DNA of 64,000 nt from Torymus aiolomorphi (lineage: Eukaryota > Arthropoda > Insecta > Hymenoptera > Torymidae), in NCBI GenBank assembly GCA_036365515.1, contig CM070874.1, positions 46,995,083 to 47,059,082 of the forward strand. The letters are read 5' to 3'. Made by a program: the position numbers and the translations under genes. The notes beneath the pieces are model-generated. The model saw nothing but the letters and a program-made list of their open reading frames with translations, made no database searches and was not told where the DNA came from. Below are positions 32,605 through 46,694 of the stretch, in pieces; positions within the stretch are counted from its first letter, which is position 1, and the number at the start of each line of letters is the position of its first letter.

Positions 32605-35600
32605 GAAAACAAAAATTATCAAAATCAACTAATATACACATATATCGCCTTAAAACATCTTTTTGAACATTTTTTTTCCAAAATTTTTTTCACCGTTACA
32701 AAGCTTCCTCTATGGGCAAGCAATAGAATTTAATAGGGGTACAATATAGATATTTCGAAATAAATCATTAGAAACAGGTTATATTTGATTTGAAATCGTA
32801 GTAATGAAATACGATGTTTTGGACAGAAGATGAACTGTTAACAATCGAAAGTATGATTTTCGTAATTTAGAATTTCGAAATTTAGAACTATCTGCATTAT
32901 CACAGTCGAACGGAAAAACGTCTATAGTTGACTTTAATTTTATAGTGAATCGTCAAAACTCTGGACCCCCCCCCTCCCAATTCATTATGATTTTTAAATT
33001 CAGGACGATTGGATAATTTTTGCTCTTGTTACCGTGCGACAACAAAAACGTAAATATTTTCAAAAATATTTTTTTCTAAAAAACAAAATGAAGATAATCT
33101 CTTGAAATTTTAACCAAATATAATCTTCTATAAGCTTAATAAGTGGTTAAAGTTTTAAGTCAATAAATCAAGTATTCTCCGAAAAAATGCGATTCAAAAA
33201 TAAAAAAAAAAAATTTTTAATCTCGAATATCTTTTTTCGTAATGGACCGATTTTTTTGGGCAACGAACTCGATCAGCAGATATATAAAAGCTACATCTGT
33301 GCCAAATTTCAGGACGATTGGATAATTTTTGCTCTTGTTATCGTGCGACAACGAAAACGCCAATTTTTTCAAAAATAATTTTTTTCTAAAAAACAAATGA
33401 AGATAATCTCTTGAAATTTTAACCAAATATAGTCTTCTATAAGTTTAATAAGTGGTCAAGTTTTAAGTCAATAAATCAAGTATTCTTCGAAAAAATGCGA
33501 TTCAAAAATTTAAACAAAAAATTTTTAATCTCAAATATCTTTTTTCGTAATGGACCGATTTTTTTGGGCAACGAACTCGATCAGCAGATATATAAAAGCT
33601 ACATCTGTGCCAAATTTCAGGACGATTGGATAATTTTTGCTCTTGTTATCGTGCGACAACGAAAACGCAAATTTTTAAAAAATAATTTTTTTCTAAAAAA
33701 CAAATGAAGATAATCTCTTTAAATTTCAACCAAATATAGTCTTCTATAAGCTTAATAAGTGGTTAAAGTTTTAAGTCAATAAATCAAGTATTCTCCGAAA
33801 AATGCGATTCAAAAATTTAAACAAAAAATTTTTAATCTCAAATATCTTTTTTCGTAATGGACCGATTTTTTTGGGCAACGAACTCGATCAGCAGATATAT
33901 AAAAGCTACATCTGTGCCAAATTTCAGGACGATTGGATAATTTTTGCTCTTGTTATCGTGCGACAACGAAAACGCAAATTTTTTCAAAAATAATTTTTTT
34001 CTAAAAAACAAATGAAGATAATCTCTTTAAATTTTAACCAAATATAGTCTTCTATAAGCTTAATAAGTGGTTAATGTTTTAAGTCAATAAATCAAGTATT
34101 CTCCGAAAAAATGCGATTCAAAAATTTAAACAAAAAATTTTTAATCTCAAATATCTTTTTTCGTAATGGACCGATTTTTTTGGGCAATGAACTCGATCAG
34201 CAGATATATAAAAGCTACATCTGTGCCAAATTTCAGGACGATTGGATAATTTTTGCTCTTGTTATCGTGCGACAACGAAAACGCAAATTTTTAAAAAATA
34301 ATTTTTTTCTAAAAAACAAATGAAGATAATCTCTTTAAATTTCAACCAAATATAGTCTTCTATAAGCTTAATAAGTGGTTAAAGTTTTAAGTCAATAAAT
34401 CAAGTATTCTCCGAAAAATGCGATTCAAAAATTTAAACGAAAAATTTTTAATCTCAAATATCTTTTTTCGTAATGGACCGATTTTTTTGGGCAACGAACT
34501 CGATCAGCAGATATATAAAAGCTACATCTGTGCCAAATTTCAGGACGATTGGATAATTTTTGCTCTTGTTATGGTGCGACAACGAAAACGCCAATTTTTT
34601 CAAAAATAATTTTTTTCTAAAAAACAAATGAAGATAATCTCTTTAAATTTTAACCAAATATAGTCTTCCATAAATTTAATAAATGGTTAAAATTTTATGT
34701 CGATAAATCAAGTATTCTTTGAGAAAACGCGATTCGAAATTTTTTTTTTTAATTTTAACCTCAAATATCTTTTTTCGTAATGGACCGATTTTTTTGGGCA
34801 ATGAACTCGATCTGAAGATATTTTAAAGCTACTATTTTTGCTCTAATTATCGTGCGACAACGAAAACGAAAATTTTCTCTAAAATAATTCTTTTCTAAAA
34901 AACAAATGAAGATAATCTCTTGAAATGTTAACCAAATATAGTCTTCAATTAGTGTAATAACTGGTTAAAATTTCAAGTTGGCAAATAAAATATTTTTTGA
35001 GAAATTAATTTATGAAATATAAAAAAGTTTTCCTTAATAACAAATGACAGAGTGAAGATATTTTAAATTTTAAAAAAGGAAAATATAGGTAATTTAAATA
35101 CCTTTCAAGAAAAGTTTATTATATTATGTAATAATGACTATAAGATTTGAAAAAATCAAAAAAACTAAAAATTCAAAATTCGTTTTTGGAAAATAATTTT
35201 TCTTCTAAAAAAAATTGAAGATAATCTCTTGAAATTTTAACCACATATAGTCTTCAATTAGTGTAATAACTAGTTATTTATTTCAAGTCGATAAATAAAT
35301 AATTTTTTAAGAAATGAATTTATGAAATATAAAAAAGTTTTCCTTAATAACAAATGACAGAGTGAAGATATTTTAAATTTAAAAAAATGAAAATATAGAT
35401 AATTTAAATACCTTTCAAGAAAAGTTTATTACATTATGTAATAATGGCTGTAAGATATGAAAAAATCAAAAAAACTAAAAATTCAAAATCGGTTTTTAGT
35501 TATAAAACAAAAGAAAATCAATAAAAACTCAAATCCATCAGGGTACCTTTCTTTTCCCGCGAAATGAAAAGAATAAGCTTTACCAGACGAAAATCGGTTG

Positions 35601-35655
35601 ATTCGTTTCGAAGATATGAAGAGTTTAACACACACACACACATGCGCACACACAC

Positions 35656-35695
<40 letters not shown>
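32604..35695. repeat. Higher-order unit 2: seven monomers
   Basis: Marker words GTGCGACAAC near 33030, 33340, 33648, 33957, 34265, 34573 and 34850, then the linker and the CA tract 35629-35695. A C run of 9 plus 3 (32966-32978) lies before the first monomer. Confidence 0.85.
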
Positions 35696-35697
<2 letters not shown>

Positions 35698-38428
35698 CAC
35701 ACGAAAACAAAAATTATCAATATCAACTAATATACACATATATCGCCTTAAAACATCTTTTTGAACATTTTTTTTCCAAAATTTTTTTCACCGTTACAAA
35801 GCTTCCTCTATGGGCAAGCAATAGAATTTAATAGGGGTACAATATAGATATTTCGAAATAAATCATTAGAAACAGGTTATTTTTGCTTTGAAATCGTAGT
35901 AATGAAATTCGATGTTTTGGACAGAAGATGAACTGTTAACAATCGAAAGTATGATTTTCGTAATTTAGAATTTCGAAATTTAGAACTATCTGCATTATCA
36001 CAGTCGAACGGAAAAAAGTCTATAGTTGACTTCAATTTTATAGTGAATCGTCGAAACTCTGGACCCCCCCGCCAATTCATTATGATTTTTAAATTCAGGA
36101 CGATTGGATAATTTTTGCTCTTGTTACCGTGCGACAACAAAAACGCAAATATTTTCAAAAATATTTTTTTCTAAAAAACAAAATGAAGATAATCTCTTGA
36201 AATTTTAACCAAATATAATCTTCTATAAGCTTAATACGTGGTTAAAGTTTTAAGTCAATAAATCAAGTATTCTCCGAAAAAATGCGATTCAAAAATAAAA
36301 AAAAAATTTTTAATCTGGAATATCTTTTTTCATAATGGACCGATTTTTTTGGGCAATGAACTCGATCAGCAGATATATAAAAGCTACATCTGTGCCAAAT
36401 TTCAGGACGATTGGATAATTTTTGCTCTTGTTATCGTGCGACAACGAAAACGCAAATTTTTAAAAAATAATTTTTTTCTAAAAAACAAATGAAGATAATC
36501 TCTTTAAATTTCAACCAAATATAGTCTTCTATAAGCTTAATAAGTGGTTAAAGTTTTAAGTCAATAAATCAAGTATTCTCCGAAAAATGCGATTCAAAAA
36601 TTTAAACAAAAAATTTTTAATCTCAAATATCTTTTTTCGTAATGGACCGATTTTTTTGGGCAATGAACTCGATCAGCAGATATATAAAAGCTACATCTGT
36701 GCCAAATTTCAGGACGATTGGATAATTTTTGCTCTTGTTATCGTGCGACAACGAAAACGCAAATTTTTAAAAAATAATTTTTTTCTAAAAAACAAATGAA
36801 GATAATCTCTTTAAATTTCAACCAAATATAGTCTTCTATAAGCTTAATAAGTGGTTAAAGTTTTAAGTCAATAAATCAAGTATTCTCCGAAAAATGCGAT
36901 TCAAAAATTTAAACGAAAAATTTTTAATCTCAAATATCTTTTTTCGTAATGGACCGATTTTTTTGGGCAACGAACTCGATCAGCAGATATATAAAAGCTA
37001 CATCTGTGCCAAATTTCAGGACGATTGGATAATTTTTGCTCTTGTTATCATGCGACAACGAAAACGCAAATTTAAAAAAAAAAAAAATTTTTTCTAAAAA
37101 ACAAATGAAGGTAATCTCTTTAAATTTTAACCAAATATAGTCTTCTATAAGCTTAATAAGTGGTTAAAGTTTTAAGTCAATAAATCAAGTATTCTCCGAA
37201 AAATGCGATTCAAAAATTTAAACGAAAAATTTTTAATCTCAAATATCTTTTTTCGTAATGGACCGATTTTTTTGGGCAACGAACTCGATCAGCAGATATA
37301 TAAAAGCTACATCTGTGCCAAATTTCAGGACGATTGGATAATTTTTGCTCTTGTTATCATGCGACAACGAAAACGCAAATTTAAAAAAAAAAAAATTTTT
37401 TTCTAAAAAACAAATGAAGGTAATCTCTTTAAATTTTAACCAAATATAGTCTTCCATTAATTTAATAAATGGTTAAAATTTTATGTCGATAAATCAAGTA
37501 TTCTTTGAGAAAACGCGATTCGAAATTTTTTTTTTTAATTTTAACCTCAAATATCTTTTTTCGTAATGGACCGATTTTTTTGGGCAATGAACTCGATCTG
37601 AAGATATTTTAAAGCTACTATTTTTGCTCTAATTATCGTGCGACAACGAAAACGAAAATTTTCTCTAAAATAATTCTTTTCTAAAAAACAAATGAAGATA
37701 ATCTCTTGAAATGTTAACCAAATATAGTCTTCAATTAGTGTAATAACTGGTTAAAATTTCAAGTTGGCAAATAAATTTTTTTTGAGAAATTAATTTATGA
37801 AATATAAAAAAGTTTTCCTTAATAACAAATGACAGAGTGAAGATATTTTAAATTTTAAAAAAGGAAAATATAGGTAATTTAAATACCTTTCAAGAAAAGT
37901 TTATTATATTATGTAATAATGACTATAAGATTTGAAAAAATCAAAAAAACTAAAAATTCAAAATTCGTTTTTGGAAAATAATTTTTCTTCTAAAAAAAAT
38001 TGAAGATAATCTCTTGAAATTTTAACCACATATAGTCTTCAATTAGTGTAATAACTAGTTATTTATTTCAAGTCGATAAATAAATAATTTTTTAAGAAAT
38101 GAATTTATGAAATATAAAAAAGTTTTCCTTAATAACAAATGACAGAGTGAAGATATTTTAAATTTAAAAAAATGAAAATATAGATAATTTAAATACCTTT
38201 CAAGAAAAGTTTATTACATTATGTAATAATGGCTGTAAGATATGAAAAAATCAAAAAAACTAAAAATTCAAAATCGGTTTTTAGTTATAAAACAAAAGAA
38301 AATCAATAAAAACTCAAATCCATCAGGGTACCTTTCTTTTCCCGCGAAATGAAAAGAATAAGCTTTACCAGACGAAAATCGGTTGATTCGTTTCGAAGAT
38401 ATGAAGAGTTTAACACACACACACACAT

Positions 38429-38468
<40 letters not shown>
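35696..38468. repeat. Higher-order unit 3: six monomers
   Basis: Same order as the preceding unit with one monomer fewer; CA tract 38413-38468. Very close in sequence to its neighbours, including the linker words. Confidence 0.85.
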
Positions 38469-40936
38469 CACACGAAAACAAAAATTATCAATATCAACTA
38501 ATATACACATATATCGCCTTAAAACATCTTTTTGAACATTTTTTTTCCAAAATTTTTTTCACCGTTACAAAGCTTCCTCTATGGGCAAGCAATAGAATTT
38601 AATAGGGGTACAATATAGATATTTCGAAATAAATCATTAGAAACAGGTTATATTTGCTTTGAAATCGTAGTAATGAAATTCGATGTTTTGGACAGAAGAT
38701 GAACTGTTAACAATCGAAAGTATGATTTTCGTAATTTAGAATTTCGAAATTTAGAACTATCTGCATTATCACAGTCGAACGGAAAAACGTCTATAGTTGA
38801 CTTCAATTTTACAGTGAATCGTCGAAACTCTGGACCCCCCCGCCAATTCATTATGATTTTTAAATTCAGGACGATTGGATAATTTTTGCTCTTGTTACCG
38901 TGCGACGACAAAAACGCAAATATTTTCAAAAATATTTTTTTCTAAAAAACAAAATGAAGATAATCTCTTGAAATTTTAACCAAATATAATCTTCTATAAG
39001 CTTAATACGTGGTTAAAGTTTTAAGTCAATAAATCAAGTATTCTCCGAAAAAATGCGATTCAAAAATAAAAAAAAAATTTTTAATCTGGAATATCTTTTT
39101 TCATAATGGACCGATTTTTTTGGGCAATGAACTCGATCAGCAGATATATAAAAGCTACATCTGTGCCAAATTTCAGGACGATTGGATAATTTTTGCTCTT
39201 GTTATCGTGCGACAACGAAAACGCAAATTTTTAAAAAATAATTTTTTTCTAAAAAACAAATGAAGATAATCTCTTTAAATTTCAACCAAATATAGTCTTC
39301 TATAAGCTTAATAAGTGGTTAAAGTTTTAAGTCAATAAATCAAGTATTCTCCGAAAAATGCGATTCATAAATTTAAACAAAAAATTTTTAATCTCAAATA
39401 TCTTTTTTCGTAATGGACCGATTTTTTTGGGCAACGAACTCGATCAGCAGATATATAAAAGCTACATCTGTGCCAAATTTCAGGACGATTGGATAATTTT
39501 TGCTCTTGTTATCGTGCGACAACGAAAACGCAAATTTTTAAAAAATATTTTTTTCTAAAAAACAAATGAAGATAATCTCTTTAAATTTCAACCAAATATA
39601 GTCTTCTATAAGCTTAATAAGTGGTTAAAGTTTTAAGTCAATAAATCAAGTATTCTCCGAAAAATGCGATTCAAAAATTTAAACGAAAAATTTTTAATCT
39701 CAAATATCTTTTTTCGTAATGGACCGATTTTTTTGGGCAACGAACTCGATCAGCAGATATATAAAAGCTACATCTGTGCCAAATTTCAGGACGATAGGAT
39801 AATTTTTGCTCTTGTTATCATGCGACAACGAAAACGCAAATTTAAAAAAAAAAAAATTTTTTTCTAAAAAACAAATGAAGGTAATCTCTTTAAATTTTAA
39901 CCAAATATAGTCTTCCATAAATTTAATAAATGGTTAAAATTTTATGTCGATAAATCAAGTATTCTTTGAGAAAACGCGATTCGAAATTTTTTTTTTTAAT
40001 TTTAACCTCAAATATCTTTTTTCGTAATGGACCGATTTTTTTGGGCAATGAACTCGATCTGAAGATATTTTAAAGCTACTATTTTTGCTCTAATTATCGT
40101 GCGACAACGAAAACGAAAATTTTCTCTAAAATAATTCTTTTCTAAAAAACAAATGAAGATAATCTCTTGAAATGTTAACCAAATATAGTCTTCAATTAGT
40201 GTAATAACTGGTTAAAATTTCAAGTTGGCAAATAAAATATTTTTTGAGAAATTAATTTATGAAATATAAAAAAGTTTTCCTTAATAACAAATGACAGAGT
40301 GAAGATATTTTAAATTTTAAAAAAGGAAAATATAGGTAATTTAAATACCTTTCAAGAAAAGTTTATTATATTATGTAATAATGACTATAAGATTTGAAAA
40401 AATCAAAAAAACTAAAAATTCAAAATTCGTTTTTGGAAAATAATTTTTTTTTCTAAAAAAAATTGAAGATAATCTCTTGAAATTTTAACCACATATAGTC
40501 TTCAATTAGTGTAATAACTAGTTATTTATTTCAAGTCGATAAATAAATAATTTTTTAAGAAATGAATTTATGAAATATAAAAAAGTTTTCCTTAATAACA
40601 AATGACAGAGTGAAGATATTTTAAATTTAAAAAAAAGAAAATATAGATAATTTAAATACCTTTCAAGAAAAGTTTATTACATTATGTAATAATGGCTGTA
40701 AGATATGAAAAAATCAAAAAAACTAAAAATTCAAAATCGTTTTTTAGTTATAAAACAAAAGAAAATCAATAAAAACTCAAATCCATCAGGGTACCTTTCT
40801 TTTCCCGCGAAATGAAAAGAATAAGCTTTACCAGACGAAAATCGGTTGATTCGTTTCGAAGATATGAAGAGTTTAACACACACACACATGCGCACACACA
40901 CACACGCACACACACACAAACACACACACACACATC
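38469..40936. repeat. Higher-order unit 4: five monomers
   Basis: One monomer fewer again; CA tract 40876-40936 with CGCA interruptions. Confidence 0.85.
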
Positions 40937-43676
40937 ACACGAAAACAAAAATGATCAATATCAACTAATTTACACATATATCGCCTTAAAACATCTTTTT
41001 GAACATTTTTTTTCCAAAATTTTTTTCACCGTTACAAAGCTTCCTCTATGGGCAAGCAATAGAATTTAATAGGGGTACAATATAGATATTTCGAAATAAA
41101 TCATTAGAAACAGGTTATATTTGCTTTGAAATCGTAGTAATGAAATTCGATGTTTTGGACAGAAGATGAACTGTTAACAATCGAAAGTATGATTTTCGTA
41201 ATTTAGAATTTCGAAATTTAGAACTATCTGCATTATCACAGTCGAACGGAAAAACGTCTATAGTTGACTTCAATTTTATAGTGAATCGTCGAAACTCTGG
41301 ACCCCCCCCCCCCCCCCCCCCAATTCATTATGATTTTTAAATTCAGGACGATTGGATAATTTTTGCTCTTGTTACCGTGCGACAACAAAAACGCAAATAT
41401 TTTCAAAAATATTTTTTTCTAAAAAACAAAATGAAGATAATCTCTTGAAATTTTAACCAAATATAATCTTCTATAAGCTTAATACGTGGTTAAAGTTTTA
41501 AGTCAATAAATCAAGTATTCTCCGAAAAAATGCGATTCAAAAATAAAAAAATAAATTTTTAATCTGGAATATCTTTTTTCATAATGGACCGATTTTTTTG
41601 GGCAACGAACTCGATCAGCAGATATATAAAAGCTACATCTGTGCCAAATTTCAGGACGATTGGATAATTTTTGCTCTTGTTATCGTGCGACAACGAAAAC
41701 GCCAATTTTTTCAAAAATAATTTTTTTCTAAAAAACAAATGAAGATAATCTCTTGAAATTTTAACCAAATATAGTCTTCTATAAGTTTAATAAGTGGTCA
41801 AGTTTTAAGTCAATAAATCAAGTATTCTTCGAAAAAATGCGATTCAAAAATTTAAACAAAAAATTTTTAATCTCAAATATCTTTTTTCGTAATGGACCGA
41901 TTTTTTTGGGCAACGAACTCGATCAGCAGATATATAAAAGCTACATCTGTGCCAAATTTCAGGACGATTGGATAATTTTTGCTCTTGTTATCGTGCGACA
42001 ACGAAAACGCAAATTTTTTCAAAAATAATTTTTTTCTAAAAAACAAATGAAGATAATCTCTTTAAATTTTAACCAAATATAGTCTTCTATAAGCTTAATA
42101 AGTGGTTAATGTTTTAAGTCAATAAATCAAGTATTCTCCGAAAAAATGCGATTCAAAAATTTAAACAAAAAATTTTTAATCTCAAATATCTTTTTTCGTA
42201 ATGGACCGATTTTTTTGGGCAATGAACTCGATCAGCAGATATATAAAAGCTACATCTGTGCCAAATTTCAGGACGATTGGATAATTTTTGCTCTTGTTAT
42301 CGTGCGACAACGAAAACGCAAATTTTTAAAAAATAATTTTTTTCTAAAAAACAAATGAAGATAATCTCTTTAAATTTCAACCAAATATAGTCTTCTATAA
42401 GCTTAATAAGTGGTTAAAGTTTTAAGTCAATAAATCAAGTATTCTCCGAAAAATGCGATTCAAAAATTTAAACGAAAAATTTTTAATCTCAAATATCTTT
42501 TTTCGTAATGGACCGATTTTTTTGGGCAACGAACTCGATCAGCAGATATATAAAAGCTACATCTGTGCCAAATTTCAGGACGATTGGATAATTTTTGCTC
42601 TTGTTATCATGCGACAACGAAAACGCAAATTTAAAAAAAAAAAAATTTTTTTCTAAAAAACAAATGAAGGTAATCTCTTTAAATTTTAACCAAATATAGT
42701 CTTCCATTAATTTAATAAATGGTTAAAATTTTATGTCGATAAATCAAGTATTCTTTGAGAAAACGCGATTCGAAATTTTTTTTTTTAATTTTAACCTCAA
42801 ATATCTTTTTTCGTAATGGACCGATTTTTTTGGGCAATGAACTCGATCTGAAGATATTTTAAAGCTACTATTTTTGCTCTAATTATCGTGCGACAACGAA
42901 AACGAAAATTTTCTCTAAAATAATTCTTTTCTAAAAAACAAATGAAGATAATCTCTTGAAATGTTAACCAAATATAGTCTTCAATTAGTGTAATAACTGG
43001 TTAAAATTTCAAGTTGGCAAATATAATATTTTTTGAGAAATTAATTTATGAAATATAAAAAAGTTTTCCTTAATAACAAATGACAGAGTGAAGATATTTT
43101 AAATTTTAAAAAAGGAAAATATAGGTAATTTAAATACCTTTCAAGAAAAGTTTATTATATTATGTAATAATGACTATAAGATTTGAAAAAATCAAAAAAA
43201 CTAAAAATTCAAAATTCGTTTTTGGAAAATAATTTTTTTCTAAAAAAAATTGAAGATAATCTCTTGAAATTTTAACCACATATAGTCTTCAATTAGTGTA
43301 ATAACTAGTTATTTATTTCAAGTCGATAAATAAATAATTATTTAAGAAATGAATTTATGAAATATAAAAAAGTTTTCCTTAATAACAAATGACAGAGTGA
43401 AGATATTTTAAATTTAAAGAAAAGAAAATATAGATAATTTAAATACCTTTCAAGAAAAGTTTATTACATTATGTAATAATGGCTGTAAGATATGAAAAAA
43501 TCAAAAAAACTAAAAATTCAAAATCGTTTTTTAGTTATAAAACAAAAGAAAATCAATAAAAACTCAAATCCATCAGGGTACCTTTCTTTTCCCGCGAAAT
43601 GAAGAGAATAAGCTTTACCAGACGAAAATCGGTTGATTCGTTTCGAAGATATGAAGAGTTTAACACACACACACAT

Positions 43677-43740
<64 letters not shown>
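40937..43740. repeat. Higher-order unit 5: six monomers
   Basis: Six monomers, an expanded C run of about 22 at 41300-41321, and the longest uninterrupted CA tract up to 43740. Confidence 0.85.
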
Positions 43741-43742
<2 letters not shown>

Positions 43743-46296
43743 AAACAAAAATTATCAAAATCAACTAATATACACATATATCGCCTTAAAACATCTTTTT
43801 GAACATTTTTTTCCAAAATTTTTTTCACCGTTACAAAGCTTCCTCTATGGGCAAGCAATAGAATTTAATAGGGGTACAATATAGATATTTCGAAATAAAT
43901 CATTAGAAACAGGTTATATTTGCTTTGAAATCGTAGTAATGAAATTCGATGTTTTGGACAGAAGATGAACTGTTAACAATCGAAAGTATGATTTTCGTAA
44001 TTTAGAATTTCGAAATTTAGAACTATCTGCATTATCACAGTCGAACGGAAAAACGTCTATAGTTGACTTCAATTTTATAGTGAATCGTCGAAACTCTGGA
44101 CCCCCCCCCCCCCCCAATTCATTATGATTTTTAAGTTCAGGACGATTGGATAATTTTTGCTCTTGTTTGAGATGTGAATTTATCGCCCTCCATATTATTC
44201 ATGTTTGAAAGATACTTATGGATCAGGATGGGGCTTTTTTAATACAAAAAAAGAGACTTGATCTTTTTTTCTGTAAATGCTTCAAAGCGACGTTTCGTCG
44301 GCTTGGTCTGCCGACCTCTTCAGGCTAGATGTTTATTAAATAAAAATACAGAATTACAAATCACGTATCACATTCGGTAAAAAAACCAATGATATATAAA
44401 AAAAGGAAACGAACCCTATTTACCTTAAACGTTGGCACAAGTCAACGAGTCAAAATTTATAACGATGTACAGTCATATTAACACTTACGGCTAGTGGCAA
44501 AGAACATTAACGTACATATCAATTTATACACAACGCTATCAAAATAAACATTTTAAAAAAAAAAAATTTTTGCTCTTGTTACCGTGCGACAACAAAAACG
44601 CAAATATTTTCAAAAATATTTTTTTCTAAAAAACAAAATGAAGATAATCTCTTGAAATTTTAACCAAATATAATCTTCTATAAGTTTAATAAGAGGTAAA
44701 ATTTTAAGTCAATAAATCAAGTATTCTCCGAAAAAATGCGATTCAAAAATAAAAAAAAAATTTTTAATCTGGAATATCTTTTTTCATAATGGACCGATTT
44801 TTTTGGGCAACGAACTCGATCAGCAGATATATAAAAGCTACATCTGTGCCAAATTTCAGGACAATTGGATAATTTTTGCTCTTGTTATGGTGCGACAACG
44901 AAAACGCCAATTTTTTCAAAAATAATTTTTTTCTAAAAAACAAATGAAGATAATCTCTTGAAATTTTAACCAAATATAGTCTTCTATAAGTTTAATAAGA
45001 GGTAAAGTTTTAAGTCAATAAATCAAGTATTCTTCGAAAAAATGCGATTCAAAAATTTAAACAAAAAATTTTTAATCTCAAATATCTTTTTTCGTAATGA
45101 ACCGATTTTTTTGGACAACAAACTCGATCAGCAGATACATAAAAGCTACGTCTGTGCCAAATTTCAGGACGATTGGATAATTTTTGCTCTTGTTATGGTG
45201 CGGCAACGAAAACGCAAATTTTTTCAAAAATAATTTTTTTCTAAAAAACAAATGAAGATAATCTCTTTAAATTTTAACCAAATATAGTCTTCTATAAGCT
45301 TAATAAGTGGTTAATGTTTTAAGTCAATAAATCAAGTATTCTCCGAAAAAATGCGATTCAAAAATTTAAACAAAAAATTTTTAATCTCAAATATCTTTTT
45401 TCGTAATGGACCGATGTTTTTGGGCAACGAACTCGATCAGCAGATATATAAAAGCTACATCTGTGCCAAATTTCAGGACGATTGGATAATTTTTGCCCTT
45501 GTTATCGTGCGACAACGAAAACGCAAATCTTTTCAAAAATAATTTTTTTCTAAAAAACAAATGAAGATAATCTCTTGAAATTTTAACCATATATAGCCTC
45601 CAATTAGTACAATAACTAGTTAAAATTTCAAGTCGATAAATAAATTATTTTTTGAGATATTAATTTTTTAAATATAAAAAAGTTTTCATTAATAACAAAT
45701 GACAGAGTGAAGATATTTTAAATTTTAAAAAAGGAAAATATAGGTAATTTAAATACCTTTCAAGAAAAGTTTATTATATTATTCAATGATGGCTATAAGA
45801 TATGAAAAAATCGGAAAAACTAAAAATTCCAAATTGTTCTTTGGAAAATAATTTTTTTTCTAAGGAACAAATGAAGATAATCTCCTGAAATTTTAACCAG
45901 ATATAGCCTTCAATTACTACAATAACTGGTTAAAATTTCAAAGCGATAAATATAATATTTTTTGAGATATTAATTTTTGAAGTATAAAAATGTTTTCCTT
46001 AATAACAAGTGACAGAGTGAAGATATTTTAAATTTAAAAAAAAGAAAATGTAGGTAATTTGAATACCTTTTAAGAGAAGTTTATTATTTTATGTAATAAT
46101 TACTATAAGATACGAAAAAATAAAGAAAACTAAAAATTCAAAATCGTTTTTTTGTTATAAAACAAAAGAAAATCAATAAAATCCCAAATTCATCAGGGTA
46201 CTTTCCTTTTGCCGCAAGACGAAGGGAATAAGCTTTACCCGACGAAAATCGGTTGATTAGTTTCGGAGATATTAAGAGTTGAAATACACACACACA

Positions 46297-46358
<62 letters not shown>
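43741..46358. repeat. Higher-order unit 6: four monomers, diverged, with an insertion
   Basis: Monomer words near 44580, 44889, 45197 and 45505; the first is broken by the 399-bp insertion at 44168. The linker is more diverged than in the other units and the CA tract is at 46285-46358. Being next to the end of the block, it may be the oldest unit. Confidence 0.8.
44168..44566. mobile_element. Poly(A) retroposon insertion with hammerhead-like core (Penelope-like candidate)
   Basis: The 399-bp insert is flanked by a 14-bp direct repeat (TTTTTGCTCTTGTT at 44154-44167 and 44567-44580) and ends in an A run (44555-44566), so it came in by target-primed reverse transcription. On the minus strand, 44292-44323 reads CTGAAGAG, then a 6-bp stem GTCGGC/GCCGAC with a 7-base loop, then GAAACGTC. 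That is the layout of a hammerhead ribozyme core with a minimal stem III. Such motifs are known in Penelope-like elements. No reverse transcriptase is left in the fragment. The A run is on the strand opposite to the motif, which is unexplained. Confidence 0.55.
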
Positions 46359-46360
<2 letters not shown>

Positions 46361-46505
46361 TCCACGAAATAAAAAATCATCAAAATCAAATAATATACAC
46401 ATATACCACCATAAAATATCTTTTTGAAGACTTTTTTTTTCGAAAATTTTTTTCACCGTTACAAAGATTCCTCTTTGAGGAAGCAATTCCTCTTTGAGGA
46501 AGCAA

Positions 46506-46690
46506 AAATTATCCTGATTTTCGCGCATAATTATGGAAATATTAACATCATGCCCAATTTAATGTTTATTTAAATGTTTATTAATAATTGATATATTCTG
46601 ATTGAAATTAATTATTTTTAATTTATAACATAATTTATAAGAATATTAAATTATAGAAAGCCTGAAATTGTAAATAAAGTAATTAAAAAA
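46506..46690. other. AT-rich spacer
   Basis: No gene or repeat recognised. Confidence 0.4.
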
Positions 46691-46694
46691 TTTT

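Larger units (their letters stand above)
30721..46505. repeat. 15.8-kb higher-order satellite block bracketed by family D ends
   Basis: The left boundary is the family D end (CCGCTGCCAATTCATTGGCA after an A run) and the right boundary the other family D end (CCTCTTTGAGGAAGC, twice). Inside, a ~307-bp monomer with the words GATTGGATAATTTTTGCTC and GTTATCGTGCGACAACGAAA repeats, grouped into larger units that each end with a linker of about 1.3 kb and a CA tract. Short frames of 60-100 codons recur with the monomer and are not genes. I read the block as one family D element internally amplified into a satellite. Confidence 0.85.

Noticed and set aside
33187..45590. Many 60-72-codon frames starting MRFKNLNKKF or ending in similar residues
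   Set aside because: They are one frame of the ~307-bp satellite monomer, repeated with it, on both strands. No conserved domain and no gene context.
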